A DNA stretch of 64,000 bases from contig NZ_WIAO01000025.1 in the NCBI RefSeq assembly GCF_009451885.1, forward strand, positions 1-64,000. The letters are read 5' to 3'. The notes below the pieces were generated by a model that made no database searches, was not told the origin of the DNA, and saw only the letters and a program-made list of their open reading frames with translations. A program made the position numbers and the translations under genes. Every line of letters begins with the position of its first letter. Positions within the stretch are counted from its first letter, which is position 1. The DNA comes from Glycomyces albidus. Its GTDB lineage: Bacteria; Actinomycetota; Actinomycetes; Mycobacteriales; Micromonosporaceae. Below, one piece after another: positions 1 through 12,599 of the stretch.

Positions 1-2
1 CG

Positions 3-149
3 CGCGCCCGGGTCCTCGCCGCCTCCGGCCGGCCCGCGATCCTCGTCGACGACGTCGTGACCACCGGCGCGACCCTCCGCGCGGCCGCCCTGGCGCTGCG
101 CGCCGCCGGCGTCGAGGTCCCGGCCGCGATCGCGGTCGCGGCCGCCTGA
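3..149 (+). CDS. Phosphoribosyltransferase, ComF type (C-terminal fragment)
   Basis: Only the last 48 residues are in the window; the frame is open at the left edge and stops with TGA. The visible part carries the PRPP-binding signature of type I phosphoribosyltransferases, ILVDDVVTTGATL (acidic pair followed by TTGAT), then one helix and a short strand to the C-terminus. This ending, and a position just upstream of hpf and secA, are typical of the ComFC-like proteins of actinobacteria, whose exact role is unclear (linked to DNA uptake in Firmicutes). The family assignment is inferred from the motif and context only. Confidence 0.75.
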   Translation, partial: RARVLAASGRPAILVDDVVTTGATLRAAALALRAAGVEVPAAIAVAAA

Positions 150-525
150 ACCCGCCTGGCGGCCCCGCCGCGGGCTGTCGGCTGTCTGACACCGAAACCG
201 TCGGTTCGCGCAGGAATGCGAAGAGTTATCTCGGTTCCGCCGGAATCCAAGCGGCGGGCGTGAACGCATTGGAGAATTCCGGTAGCCGAAGGGTCGACTT
301 TCGGTGACCTAGGGGATAGTCTCGAAATCTCAGATCGGTAACGAGACGGCAGAGGCCAGTTGGCCCAAAGGTGAACGCCCCCTTGTCGTGAGGCGCTCCC
401 GCAAGGTCGTCCCAGTCCGTGAAGGGAGGTCGCTCCATCCGCCGTACCGGATCTTCGGCTCCGGACCCAGCACACGCAACTACGTCAGCATCGCCGCAGC
501 AGGGATGCACCTGGGAGGTTCAGAG
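150..525. other. Intergenic region upstream of hpf
   Basis: No convincing gene is seen. The stretch holds the presumed hpf promoter and a leader of about 195 nt. An upstream extension of the hpf frame exists but has no ribosome binding site and no family similarity. Confidence 0.5.
294..322 (+). promoter_or_regulatory. Candidate hpf promoter
   Basis: TCGACT and TAGTCT hexamers are separated by 17 nt. Transcription would begin near 329 and give a leader of about 195 nt before the GTG at 526. Inferred from spacing only. Confidence 0.3.
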
Positions 526-1200
526 GTGGACATCGTCGTCAAGGGCCGCAATGTGGAGGTTCCCGACCACTACCGCGAGCTCGTCGAAGACAAGATCGAA
601 GGCAAGATAGCCAAGTACCTCGCCCGCTACGACGGGGAGGCGATCAAGATCGACGTCGAGCTCTATCACGAGCCCAACCCCCGCCAGGCCGACCACGCGC
701 AGCGCGTCGAGATCACGTGCCGCCCCAAGGGGACGGTCATCCGAGCCGAGGCGTGCGCCGCCGACTTCCGGTCCGCGTTCGAACTGGCGGCGACCAAGCT
801 CGGCCACCAGCTCCGCAAGACCTCCGACCGCAAGCGCATCCACCGCGGCGGCACCAAGGCCCCGATCTCGGTCGCCGAGGCGACCGCGAACGGCGGCGGC
901 CGGCTCCAGTCCGGCACCACGCTGCTGTACGACCCCGACACGCAGGGCGCGGCCGCGCAGGCCCGCTTCATCTCCGAGGACGTCGACCACTTCGACGGCC
1001 TCGTCGAGGACCACCTGCCGGGCCGGATCGTCCGCGAGAAGATCCACCCGGGCGAGCCGATGACCGTCGACGACGCCCTCCAGAACATGGAGCTGGTGGG
1101 ACACGACTTCTACCTGTTCCACGACAAGGAGACGGGCCGGCCGTCCGTCGTCTACCGCCGCCGCGCCTTCGACTACGGCCTGCTCAGGCTCGACATCTAG
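526..1200 (+). CDS. hpf: Ribosome hibernation promoting factor, long form
   Basis: Binds the 30S decoding region in stationary phase and dimerises 70S ribosomes into inactive 100S particles. The 224-residue protein has the N-terminal S30AE domain (start VDIVVKGRNVEV, residues 1-100), a charged linker, and the C-terminal long-form dimerisation domain (about 160-224, with the typical stretch MTVDDALQNMELVGHDFYLF). The GTG at 526 is chosen because GGGAGG at 513-518 sits 7 nt upstream and homologues begin here; an ATG at 505 is possible but badly spaced. The gene lies between a ComF-type gene and secA, the usual actinobacterial context. Confidence 0.95.
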   Translation: MDIVVKGRNVEVPDHYRELVEDKIEGKIAKYLARYDGEAIKIDVELYHEPNPRQADHAQRVEITCRPKGTVIRAEACAADFRSAFELAATKLGHQLRKTSDRKRIHRGGTKAPISVAEATANGGGRLQSGTTLLYDPDTQGAAAQARFISEDVDHFDGLVEDHLPGRIVREKIHPGEPMTVDDALQNMELVGHDFYLFHDKETGRPSVVYRRRAFDYGLLRLDI

Positions 1201-1294
1201 ACCCGCTCCGCCGTCCGGAACCGTTGGGGGGACTCGATTCCAGGTACCGGATGCACTGACTTGCCAAGCCGCGGGGCGGCATCCGGACCCGACG

Positions 1295-1320
1295 GGGGCC
1301 CGGGCGAGAGCCCGGGCCCC
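1295..1320. terminator. Shared terminator hairpin between hpf and ldt
   Basis: An 11-bp perfect GC stem (GGGGCCCGGGC with its complement, loop GAGA) between the converging hpf and L,D-transpeptidase genes. No strong U-tract follows on either strand. Confidence 0.6.
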
Positions 1321-1357
1321 GATCGGTGTCGCGAAGCGGCCTCGCGGTCGCCGCGCG

Positions 1358-2512
1358 TCAGCTCTCCAGCGCCGAGCCGGACTTCCAGTCGTCCCAGGAC
1401 TTGATCCAGAAGCCCCAGCCGTTGTCCCACGGCATCTCCCGCGGCGAGCCGGTGACGTCGACCGGGTCGCCGCGCTGGGCGATCCCGTAGAACCACTCGG
1501 CGTCGCTCTCGCTGGCGTTGAGGCAGCCGTGCGAGAGGTTGGCGGAGCCCAGGCTCCCGTTCCAAGGGGCGCCGTGGACGAACTCGCCCGAGGCGTTGAT
1601 GCGCGTGGCCCAGTTGACGTCGGTCGAGTAGTAGCCCTCGTCGCCCTCTTCGCGGCCGGGGGAGACCATCGTCTTCTGCGCGAACTTCTCCATGACCAGG
1701 TGGACGCCGGTGGCGGTGTAGTACTCCCACTCCTCGCCGGAGCCGCCGCTGATGGCGATGTCCTTGGCGACCTCGCCGTCGATCGTCACCTTCATCCGGT
1801 GGGTCTCGAGGTCGGCGTGCGAGACCTGCGAGGCGCCGATCTCCATGACCGATTCGTGGTTCTCGTCGCCCCAGGTGTCCCCGCCGAGGAAGACCCCTTC
1901 GAAGTTCGCCTTGAAGGTGACCTTCTGGTAGGGCTGCCAGTACTCCTTGGTCCGGTAGATGACCTGGCTGTCGCTGATCCAGTGCCAGGCGCCCTCGTGG
2001 CCGAGCTCGGACTCGACCGTGAGATTCTTCTCGACCTCGGCGCGGTCGGGCGCGTCCTCGGTGAAGAACACGATGATCGGCGCGCCGACGCCGACCGTCT
2101 CGCCTTCCACGATCGGGGTGACGTCCGCGACCCCGAAGCCGCTTCCGTCGCGGCGCTGGGTCGCGAACTGCTGCTCGAACTCGGTGACGGTGCCGTCGGT
2201 GCTGACGGCCTTGGCGGAGACGGTGTGCACCGACCCCGCGTCGAGCACGCCCACGGAGGTCCAGGCGGTCAGATCCTCGGTGAACTCGCCTTCAATGGTC
2301 TTGGACCGGTCGGAGGTGACATTGACCTCTTCGAGGATGCCGTCGACCACTGAGAGGTTGAACGGCTGGGACGGGTCATGGTCGTCGACGGCGTCGAGCG
2401 ACACAACGGGCACGATGGGGGCCGGCGTGAACGACCCCTGCTGGGGTTCCGCACACGCAGCAAGCGGCAGCAACGACGTCGCCGAGGCAGCGACGAAGGT
2501 CCGGCGTTTCAA
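1358..2512 (-). CDS. L,D-transpeptidase lipoprotein, YkuD family (LdtMt2-like)
   Basis: Forms 3-3 cross-links in peptidoglycan at the outer face of the membrane. The 384-residue protein starts with an N-terminal signal ending in the lipobox LAAC (mature Cys about residue 20). Immunoglobulin-like domains of the LdtMt2 type follow, then a C-terminal YkuD domain with the catalytic motif SHGCLNAS (Cys about 330) and the upstream HGAPWNGSLG. I chose TTG at 2512 because a GGAGG site lies 8 nt upstream and the signal peptide begins immediately with KRRTF; an in-frame start 20 codons earlier would bury the signal. Carbapenem-type beta-lactams inhibit this family. The gene stands alone, with hpf converging. 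Confidence 0.93.
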   Translation of the reverse strand: MKRRTFVAASATSLLPLAACAEPQQGSFTPAPIVPVVSLDAVDDHDPSQPFNLSVVDGILEEVNVTSDRSKTIEGEFTEDLTAWTSVGVLDAGSVHTVSAKAVSTDGTVTEFEQQFATQRRDGSGFGVADVTPIVEGETVGVGAPIIVFFTEDAPDRAEVEKNLTVESELGHEGAWHWISDSQVIYRTKEYWQPYQKVTFKANFEGVFLGGDTWGDENHESVMEIGASQVSHADLETHRMKVTIDGEVAKDIAISGGSGEEWEYYTATGVHLVMEKFAQKTMVSPGREEGDEGYYSTDVNWATRINASGEFVHGAPWNGSLGSANLSHGCLNASESDAEWFYGIAQRGDPVDVTGSPREMPWDNGWGFWIKSWDDWKSGSALES

Positions 2513-2587
2513 AGGGGGTTCCTCCACAAAGCGAAGCGACGAGTTCACTATATCCTCGACGCCCGGCCCCACCCCTTCGGTTGCACC

Positions 2588-3625
2588 TCAGTCACTGCTC
2601 AACACAGCCCACACCAACGTGTCGCGCCGGCGGCCGGACAATGTCGGCAGTCCGCCCCGCTCGACGCCCTCCAGGCGGAAGCCGGCGCGGCGCAGCACGG
2701 CCTGCGAGGCGGTGTTGTGGAGGTCGGTCCCGGCCCACAGCCGGTCGAGGCCGACCTCGCGGAAGGCCCAGCGCTTGACCAGCTCGACGGCGCGGGTGGC
2801 GTAGCCGCGGCCCCGGGCGGACGCGCGCAGGTCGTACCCGATCATGCCGGTGCCGACGACGCGCGCCACATCGTAGAGGCCGATCGTGCCCTGGTAGCCG
2901 GTGCCGTCGTCGATGACCATGAGGGCGCTGCGCCCGCGCAGCCAGTCGACCGCGGCCCGCCATTCGCACACCTCGCGGGCCTCCAGGGCGCTGGGCGGCA
3001 GCGGCAGGGCCGCCCCGGCGTACACGTCGGGGCTGGAGCGGTGCCGCAGGTGCTCCTCGTAGTCGTCGGGGGCGAGGGGCCGGAGGGCGATCACGCCGTC
3101 GGTGAGGTTCCCGCCCGGCAGGTCGGGGAGGACCCGCGGCGTGGGACCGGGGCCGTCGCCGGGCAGGAGCCCCAGGGTGAGCGCCTCGGTGCCGTCCCAG
3201 GCGGCGCCGCGGGAGACGCCGCCGTCGGGCCGGAAGCCGGCCCTCAGGGCGGCGCGGACGGCGGCCTGGTCGCGCACGGGCGGGCGCGCCTCGATCCGGT
3301 TCGCGCCCGCCGCGAAGACGACCGGTGCGGCGGCCCGCAGCATCGCGGCGGCGAGGTGCTTGCCGCGCCGCTCGGGAGCGATCCAGTACCGGACGGCCGC
3401 GACGGCGGCGCCCTCGAAGGCGAGTGCGCCCCAGACGGCTTCGCCTTCGGGGCCCACCGCTACGGCGTCGGGTGCGAATCCGCAGTCCACTGCCGCGTCC
3501 GGTTCGGAGGGGCGCAGCACGAACGCCGTCGCCTCGACGGGTTCGAAGAATCGCACGTCCTCAGACAAGCAGGCCGGACGCGGTGCGTCAACCGTTTGCG
3601 GCTTTCTGAATCGCGCGACTCGCAC
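2588..3625 (-). CDS. Double-domain GNAT acetyltransferase (RimJ/RimL-like C-half)
   Basis: A 345-residue protein with two GNAT-fold halves. The N-terminal half (about 25-165) has a degenerate acetyl-CoA loop around RRGKHLAAAM. The C-terminal half (about 175-340) has the canonical R/QxxGxG/A-type loop ASARGRGYATRAVELV and the RimJ/RimL-like end NTASQAVLRRAGF. The substrate is unknown. It follows another double-GNAT gene by 9 bp, so the two are probably co-transcribed. Start choice is uncertain: GTG at 3625 has no clear ribosome binding site, and GTG at 3556 (24th codon) would suit a leaderless transcript. Confidence 0.75.
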   Translation of the reverse strand: MRVARFRKPQTVDAPRPACLSEDVRFFEPVEATAFVLRPSEPDAAVDCGFAPDAVAVGPEGEAVWGALAFEGAAVAAVRYWIAPERRGKHLAAAMLRAAAPVVFAAGANRIEARPPVRDQAAVRAALRAGFRPDGGVSRGAAWDGTEALTLGLLPGDGPGPTPRVLPDLPGGNLTDGVIALRPLAPDDYEEHLRHRSSPDVYAGAALPLPPSALEAREVCEWRAAVDWLRGRSALMVIDDGTGYQGTIGLYDVARVVGTGMIGYDLRASARGRGYATRAVELVKRWAFREVGLDRLWAGTDLHNTASQAVLRRAGFRLEGVERGGLPTLSGRRRDTLVWAVLSSD

Positions 3626-3634
3626 CGGTCCGCG

Positions 3635-4753
3635 CTAGCCGAGGTCCTCGGGGAAGAGGCTCGCGATCCACGAGTCGACGCGGCCGTCCCCGCCGTGGCG
3701 CAGGCCGCGGCGGGTGCCCTCGACGGTGAACCCGGCCTTCTCGGCGACGCGGCGCGACGCCTCGTTGCCGACCACGGCCCGCCATTCGATCCGCTCCAGG
3801 GCGAGCTCGTCGAATCCGAAGCGGCACAAGCGCTTCACTGCGGCGGTCATCCGGCCGCGGCCGCGGGCCCACGGCGCGGTGTGGTACCCGATCTCGGCCT
3901 CGGCCGGCTCGCCCAGGCGCAGCGCGACCGACCCGCTGTAGCGGTCGTCCTCGTCGGCGAGGACGTACTGGACCGCGGTCCCGAGGTCCCACTGCCGGCG
4001 GCAGGCCGCGAACCACCGGTCGGCGTCGGCCCGCGTGTACGGCGACGGCAGGTCGGCGAGCCACCGCTGGGTCTCCGGGTCGGCGCACGCGGCGGCGACC
4101 TCGTCCAGGTCGCGCGCTTCGAGGGGCCGCAGCCGCAGGCCGGCGCCGGCCTGCAGTTCCGGCTGCGCGGCGGTGAAGAACGCGGCCTGCCGCTTGACGG
4201 CCTCGTAGTGCGGGGGCGGGTCGTCCGGGCCGCGGACCTCCCCGGGGAGCATCCCACCCACCCAGCAGTCGCGCACGGCGCCGCGCTGGTTGACGCCGCC
4301 GCGGGCGACGCCTTCGACGGTGAAGCCGGCGCGCAGGGCGGCGAGGCGGGAGGCGTGGTTGCCGACGATGGCGTCCCAGGCGATGCGGCGGGCGCCGGCC
4401 CGCTCGAACCCGAACGCGGCGGCGGCGCGGATGGCGCGCTGGGCGACGCCGCGGCCGCGCGCCCACGGCGCGGTGACGTAGGTGATGACCATTTCACCGG
4501 GGAAGGACTTGGTGAGGGCCATGGAGCCGACGAGGACGCCGTCCTCCTCGACGGCCCAGCGCGGGTTGCCGCCGCTCCAGTGCCGGCGCTGGGTCTCGAC
4601 GAACCGGTCGCGGGCGGGCCCGGTCCACGGCAGGGGCATCACGAGGAACCGCTCGATGAGCGGGTCGGCGTAGATCCTCGCGAGGTCGGCCATGTGCCGC
4701 TGCTCCCAGGCGACGAGTCGCAAGCCGTCGGCGTCGAAGGTGACGGGTTCCAT
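3635..4753 (-). CDS. Double-domain GNAT acetyltransferase
   Basis: A 372-residue tandem GNAT protein. Both halves end in the RimJ/RimL pattern: APWARGRGVAQRAIRAAAAFGF followed by GNHASRLAALRAGF in the first half, and APWARGRGRMTAAV followed by GNEASRRVAEKAGF in the second. The halves resemble each other more than they resemble most GNATs, which suggests an internal duplication. ATG at 4753 is preferred because the protein then starts directly with a beta strand; a longer frame reaches 4828. It is divergent from secA and lies directly upstream of a second double-GNAT gene. The acceptor (protein N-terminus, antibiotic or small molecule) cannot be told. Confidence 0.78.
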   Translation of the reverse strand: MEPVTFDADGLRLVAWEQRHMADLARIYADPLIERFLVMPLPWTGPARDRFVETQRRHWSGGNPRWAVEEDGVLVGSMALTKSFPGEMVITYVTAPWARGRGVAQRAIRAAAAFGFERAGARRIAWDAIVGNHASRLAALRAGFTVEGVARGGVNQRGAVRDCWVGGMLPGEVRGPDDPPPHYEAVKRQAAFFTAAQPELQAGAGLRLRPLEARDLDEVAAACADPETQRWLADLPSPYTRADADRWFAACRRQWDLGTAVQYVLADEDDRYSGSVALRLGEPAEAEIGYHTAPWARGRGRMTAAVKRLCRFGFDELALERIEWRAVVGNEASRRVAEKAGFTVEGTRRGLRHGGDGRVDSWIASLFPEDLG

Positions 4754-4869
4754 AGGCAACGATTGTGCCCCACCGGCTGGCATCCGGGCCAGCTGCCGAG
4801 TACGCGTACTATGGACCGGGAAATCCACCCTGAATCTGGCCGAGACGTTGCTGTGGGAGCTGATCTTCC

Positions 4870-7773
<2,904 letters not shown>

Positions 7774-7777
7774 GGGC

Positions 7778-8245
7778 ATGGCGCGAATCTACGTACCCGC
7801 GAACGCGGCGATGCTGCGGACGCTGGCCGGCACCGGCGAACTGCGGCCGGTGTCGGCCGTCCACACGGTCACCTCGTGGCTCCGGCGTGAGGCGCCGGGC
7901 GCCGACGAGGAGGACCTGGAGTACACGGCGTTCGCCGATGCGGCGCTGGCCTCGCTTCCGCTGCTGGCGGGCGGGGTGCCGCGCCGGATCGTGATCTCCG
8001 CGGACGTCCCGGACGACCTGGTGTCCGAGCACGATGAGGGCACCGGTGCCGGTTTCGAGGGCGTCGTCGCCCTGAAGCGGGTCGCGGCGGTGCACGCGGA
8101 CGACGCCGCGGCGGCCGAGGAGGTCGCGCGGGCGCTCGCGGCGGAGGAGCCGGACCTGGACGCGGTGGAGGCGCACGTCCTGGACTGGTACGCGCCCTCC
8201 GAGATTCAGGAGTTTCTAAGGTCGCTCACCCATGACTGGCAGTGA
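7778..8245 (+). CDS. DUF6912 family protein
   Basis: A 155-residue soluble protein starting ARIYVPANAAML and ending in an acidic half with DLDAVEAHVLDWYAPSEIQEFL, the pattern of the uncharacterised actinobacterial DUF6912 family. It starts 4 nt after the secA stop, so it is probably co-transcribed. The last residues (RSLTHDWQ) lie next to the left flank of the TnpB element and may have been altered by that insertion. Function unknown; family assignment from memory of the pattern. Confidence 0.75.
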   Translation: MARIYVPANAAMLRTLAGTGELRPVSAVHTVTSWLRREAPGADEEDLEYTAFADAALASLPLLAGGVPRRIVISADVPDDLVSEHDEGTGAGFEGVVALKRVAAVHADDAAAAEEVARALAAEEPDLDAVEAHVLDWYAPSEIQEFLRSLTHDWQ

Positions 8246-8303
8246 TTGAGCCCATATCACCCAATCGTGTGCTGGACGGGTGCGTGTGTCCCACCGTGGC
8301 TCG

Positions 8304-8316
8304 TACCCTTGTGCGT
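8304..8316 (+). promoter_or_regulatory. Leaderless promoter box of tnpB
   Basis: TACCCT lies 7 nt before the ATG at 8317, placing the transcription start at or next to the start codon. Confidence 0.4.
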
Positions 8317-9522
8317 ATGGGTAAGCGCGTGGTGCAGGTGAAGCTGCTGCCGTCGCCAGAACAGGCGCGGGCATTGGCTGCAACCTTGCGCGCGGTGAAT
8401 GAGGCTGCGAACTGGACTGCGGCAGTGTCCTTTGCGCACGGGGTGCCGCGGGAGTACGCGTTGCGCCAGTACACATACACCGAATTGAAGGCGCGTGGGC
8501 TTGGCTCCCAGGTCGCGCAGCTAGTCATCAAGAAGACCTGCCACGCGTACGCCACCATTGCCGGGCTGGTCAAATCCGGGCGCCTACAAGGCAAACGCGC
8601 AGTGAAGGCGCGGTCCAAGCCGGTGGTCTTCCGCGTCGACGCGGCGCAGGCGTTTGACGACCGGTGCCTGTCGTGGCAGCACGACGCACGCACGGTCTCG
8701 ATATGGACTCTCGGCGGGCGCCTGCGCGGCATTGCCTTCACCGGGCATCCCGATCAATTGCAGGTCCTTGAGCAGCACCGGAAAGGTGAGACCGACCTAG
8801 TCTTCCGAGACGGGAACTGGTACCTGCTGGCGACCATCGAGGTCGCCGATGCCGAGGAGAACACCCATCCGGTGGACTTCCTCGGCGTTGACATGGGGAT
8901 CGTCAACATTGCCACTACCTCCGACGGCCGCAACCATGCGGGCACCGGGGTGCGCCGGTACCGCAGGCGGATGGCGAAGGTTCGGGCAGAGCTTCAGGCC
9001 AAGGGCACGAAGTCAGCGAAACGCAAGCTCAAGGCCCGTGCCCGTCGGGAGGCGCGGGCGGTCAGAGACGTCAACCATCGGATCGCGAAGCAGCTCGTAG
9101 CGTCGGCTGAACGCACCGGTCGCGGCATCGGCATGGAAGACCTTGCCGGTATCCGCGACCGGGTACGGCTCCCAGCCGCCCAGCGAGGCGAGCTTAACTC
9201 GTGGTCCTTCTACCAACTGCAGGCGTTCATCGCCTACAAGGCGAAACGCGCCGGGGTGCCGGTCGTGGTGGTCGACGCCCGGGACACCTCGCGGCGGTGC
9301 CCGCGGTGCGGACACACCGCCAATGCCAACCGGCCGTCCCGTGACCATTTCGCCTGTGTCGGTTGCGGACTCGTTGGGCCAGCCGACCAGGTAGCCGCGG
9401 TAAACGTCCGTGACCGCGCCCGCATGACTTGGGCTGTCGTCAACCAGCCCATGGTCGCCGATACGCCGCAGCCAGCGGTGGGCACGAGCGACAAGCCACC
9501 GGCTTCAGCCGGTGGCAGTTGA
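8317..9522 (+). CDS. tnpB: TnpB, RNA-guided endonuclease of IS200/IS605-type element
   Basis: A 401-residue TnpB (OrfB). It has an N-terminal helix-turn-helix/wedge region, a RuvC-like nuclease with all three acidic residues in place (D192 in GVDMGIVN, E274 in GMEDLAG, D357 in ADQVAAVNV) and a complete zinc finger (CPRCG at 328-332, CVGCG at 347-351), so it looks catalytically intact. TnpB uses an omega RNA made from the 3' end of its own gene to cut DNA matching the flank of the element. No tnpA transposase lies nearby, so this is an IS1341-like stand-alone copy. The C-terminus KPPASAGGS is encoded by the right-end hairpin. It sits between two convergent genes. Confidence 0.93.
   Translation: MGKRVVQVKLLPSPEQARALAATLRAVNEAANWTAAVSFAHGVPREYALRQYTYTELKARGLGSQVAQLVIKKTCHAYATIAGLVKSGRLQGKRAVKARSKPVVFRVDAAQAFDDRCLSWQHDARTVSIWTLGGRLRGIAFTGHPDQLQVLEQHRKGETDLVFRDGNWYLLATIEVADAEENTHPVDFLGVDMGIVNIATTSDGRNHAGTGVRRYRRRMAKVRAELQAKGTKSAKRKLKARARREARAVRDVNHRIAKQLVASAERTGRGIGMEDLAGIRDRVRLPAAQRGELNSWSFYQLQAFIAYKAKRAGVPVVVVDARDTSRRCPRCGHTANANRPSRDHFACVGCGLVGPADQVAAVNVRDRARMTWAVVNQPMVADTPQPAVGTSDKPPASAGGS
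9495..9516 (+). mobile_element. Right-end hairpin of the TnpB element, omega RNA 3' stem
   Basis: A 9-bp perfect stem GCCACCGGC/GCCGGTGGC with loop TTCA at the very end of tnpB, followed by CAGTTGAC. Such palindromes mark the right ends of IS200/IS605 elements and form the last stem of the omega RNA, with the guide just downstream. The exact boundary is inferred. Confidence 0.7.
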
Positions 9523-10428
9523 CGACTTCTTGGCGGCCTTGGACCTATGGGGCTTGGGCAGCAGGAGCCCGTAGGCGAGGACGGCGCACAGCGCTCCGGC
9601 GAACATGGCGGTCATCGACCCGTTGTACTGCCATTGGAAGCTCAGGGCGAGGAGCGCCTGGTCGAGCGGTTCGACCTGGTTCAGGCCGGTGTTCAGGACC
9701 ACTTCGACGGCGACTTGGGCGATGACGGTGGCGACGAGCCAGACCGCGCCGGGCAGGGCCCCGGCGAGCAGGTGCCCGAGGAGCTTGACGCCGGCCTTCC
9801 GGGCGCGCAGGTAGAGGAACGCGCAGATGCCGCAGGCGACGCCGGCGATGAACGGGACGGCGGTGCCGAGGGCGCCGTACTCGTCGAGCGGGTCGGAGAA
9901 CAGGCTCATCGACGCCGCGGTCTCGTAGTAGCCGCGGCCGAACATGAACGCGAGGAGCAGGAGTGTGGCGCTGAGGCCGGCGACGACGGTGACCGGCCGC
10001 TGCGGGAGCGCGAACAGGCCGCCGATGAGCGCCGATCCCAGGAGCACCAGTGCGATCGCGAGGGCGATGTCGGCGTCGGCCTGGAAGCTCAGGTAGGCGG
10101 TGGCGCCGGCGGCGAGTCCGATGACGAGGGACCCGAGCACGGTGAAGAACTTCCGGCGGGCTCTGGCGAGCCGTGCGGCGACCACGCCGGCGACCGCGCC
10201 GGCGAAGACGGTGACGACGATGGGGCTGAACAGGGAGTTCGCGAGGATCATGATGCCGGTGTCGTCGAGGCCGCCCGGCATGCTGGTGAGGCGGTACAGG
10301 GAGTAGACGACGCCGGCGAGGGAGAGGACGGCGGCGGCGGCGAGGACCCAGAGCGCGGTGCGGCCTGGGCGGGGCTCGGCGGGCGCGGTCGCGGCGGTTT
10401 CGGCTTGCTGCTCCTGCGTTTCGGTCAC
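9505..10428 (-). CDS. Multi-pass membrane protein, C-terminus fused into the TnpB right end
   Basis: A 307-residue integral membrane protein of unknown function with about eight hydrophobic segments and a short soluble N-terminus rich in Glu, Thr and Ala. The GTG at 10428 is preferred because TACTCT lies exactly 6 nt upstream (leaderless) and the longer alternative adds 34 low-complexity residues. The last residues (STATG and the stop) are read through the hairpin and end of the TnpB element and overlap tnpB by 18 nt on the opposite strand. The natural C-terminus was therefore replaced when the element inserted. I do not recognise the family. Confidence 0.7.
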   Translation of the reverse strand: MTETQEQQAETAATAPAEPRPGRTALWVLAAAAVLSLAGVVYSLYRLTSMPGGLDDTGIMILANSLFSPIVVTVFAGAVAGVVAARLARARRKFFTVLGSLVIGLAAGATAYLSFQADADIALAIALVLLGSALIGGLFALPQRPVTVVAGLSATLLLLAFMFGRGYYETAASMSLFSDPLDEYGALGTAVPFIAGVACGICAFLYLRARKAGVKLLGHLLAGALPGAVWLVATVIAQVAVEVVLNTGLNQVEPLDQALLALSFQWQYNGSMTAMFAGALCAVLAYGLLLPKPHRSKAAKKSSTATG

Positions 10429-10440
10429 GAGCCCAGAGTA
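10429..10440 (-). promoter_or_regulatory. Leaderless promoter box of the membrane protein gene
   Basis: On the minus strand TACTCT is followed by 6 nt and then the GTG at 10428. Confidence 0.4.
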
Positions 10441-10640
10441 CGGACCGCGTGCCGCGGGGCCGCTCGCGGCGCCGGGGTTGTGGCCCGGCGCGCCCGTTCG
10501 CGGTGCGGTGGTGCTTTGTTCGCATCGCACCAGTTCACAGGGCCTGGACTGTGCGAGGATGGCGGTAGGAACCCCGGTCGAGTAACCTCGTGTTCAAAGC
10601 CAGCTGATCGTGATATCCGTCGAATCTATGGGAGGGCGCG

Positions 10641-12266
<1,626 letters not shown>

Positions 12267-12274
12267 CGCGTTGC

Positions 12275-12312
12275 GCACAAGGGTCCGGGCCGTTCGGCTC
12301 GGACCCTTGTGC
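12275..12312 (+). terminator. Terminator after pruA
   Basis: A 13-bp perfect arm pair (GCACAAGGGTCCG with CGGACCCTTGTGC) topped by a second short stem GCCG-TT-CGGC. A long I-type hairpin without a clear U-run. Confidence 0.8.
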
Positions 12313-12341
12313 ATGCTGCTACCAGGTGGAATACTGATTGT

Positions 12342-12599
12342 ATGACTTCCATGACTACAATCAAGGTTCCAACGGAGCTTCGGGACCGTATCTCCAAGAT
12401 CGCGCGCAGTCAGCACACCACGATGGCGGGGGCGGTCGAGTGGGCGATCGAAAGGGCTGAGACCGAGCAGTTCTGGGCCGAAGTCCGTGCGACCATGACG
12501 ACTCCGGAAGCGCGCGCCGACATCCTCCGTGAGACCGAGGAGCTGGGAGGGACCATCGGCGATGGACTCGAGCCCGAGGACTGGAGCGAGTACGAGTGA
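12342..12599 (+). CDS. Antitoxin of a MazEF/PemIK-type pair (ribbon-helix-helix-like)
   Basis: An 85-residue protein. The N-terminal TTIKVPTELRDRISKIAR fits a ribbon-helix-helix DNA-binding start, and the C-terminal half is acidic (EELGGTIGDGLEPEDWSEYE), as expected for the toxin-neutralising tail. AGGTGGA lies upstream of ATG 12342; ATG 12351 is an alternative. Its stop codon overlaps the toxin GTG by 4 nt (GTGA), so the pair is translationally coupled. It is AT-richer than its neighbours, which suggests recent acquisition. Confidence 0.82.
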   Translation: MTSMTTIKVPTELRDRISKIARSQHTTMAGAVEWAIERAETEQFWAEVRATMTTPEARADILRETEELGGTIGDGLEPEDWSEYE

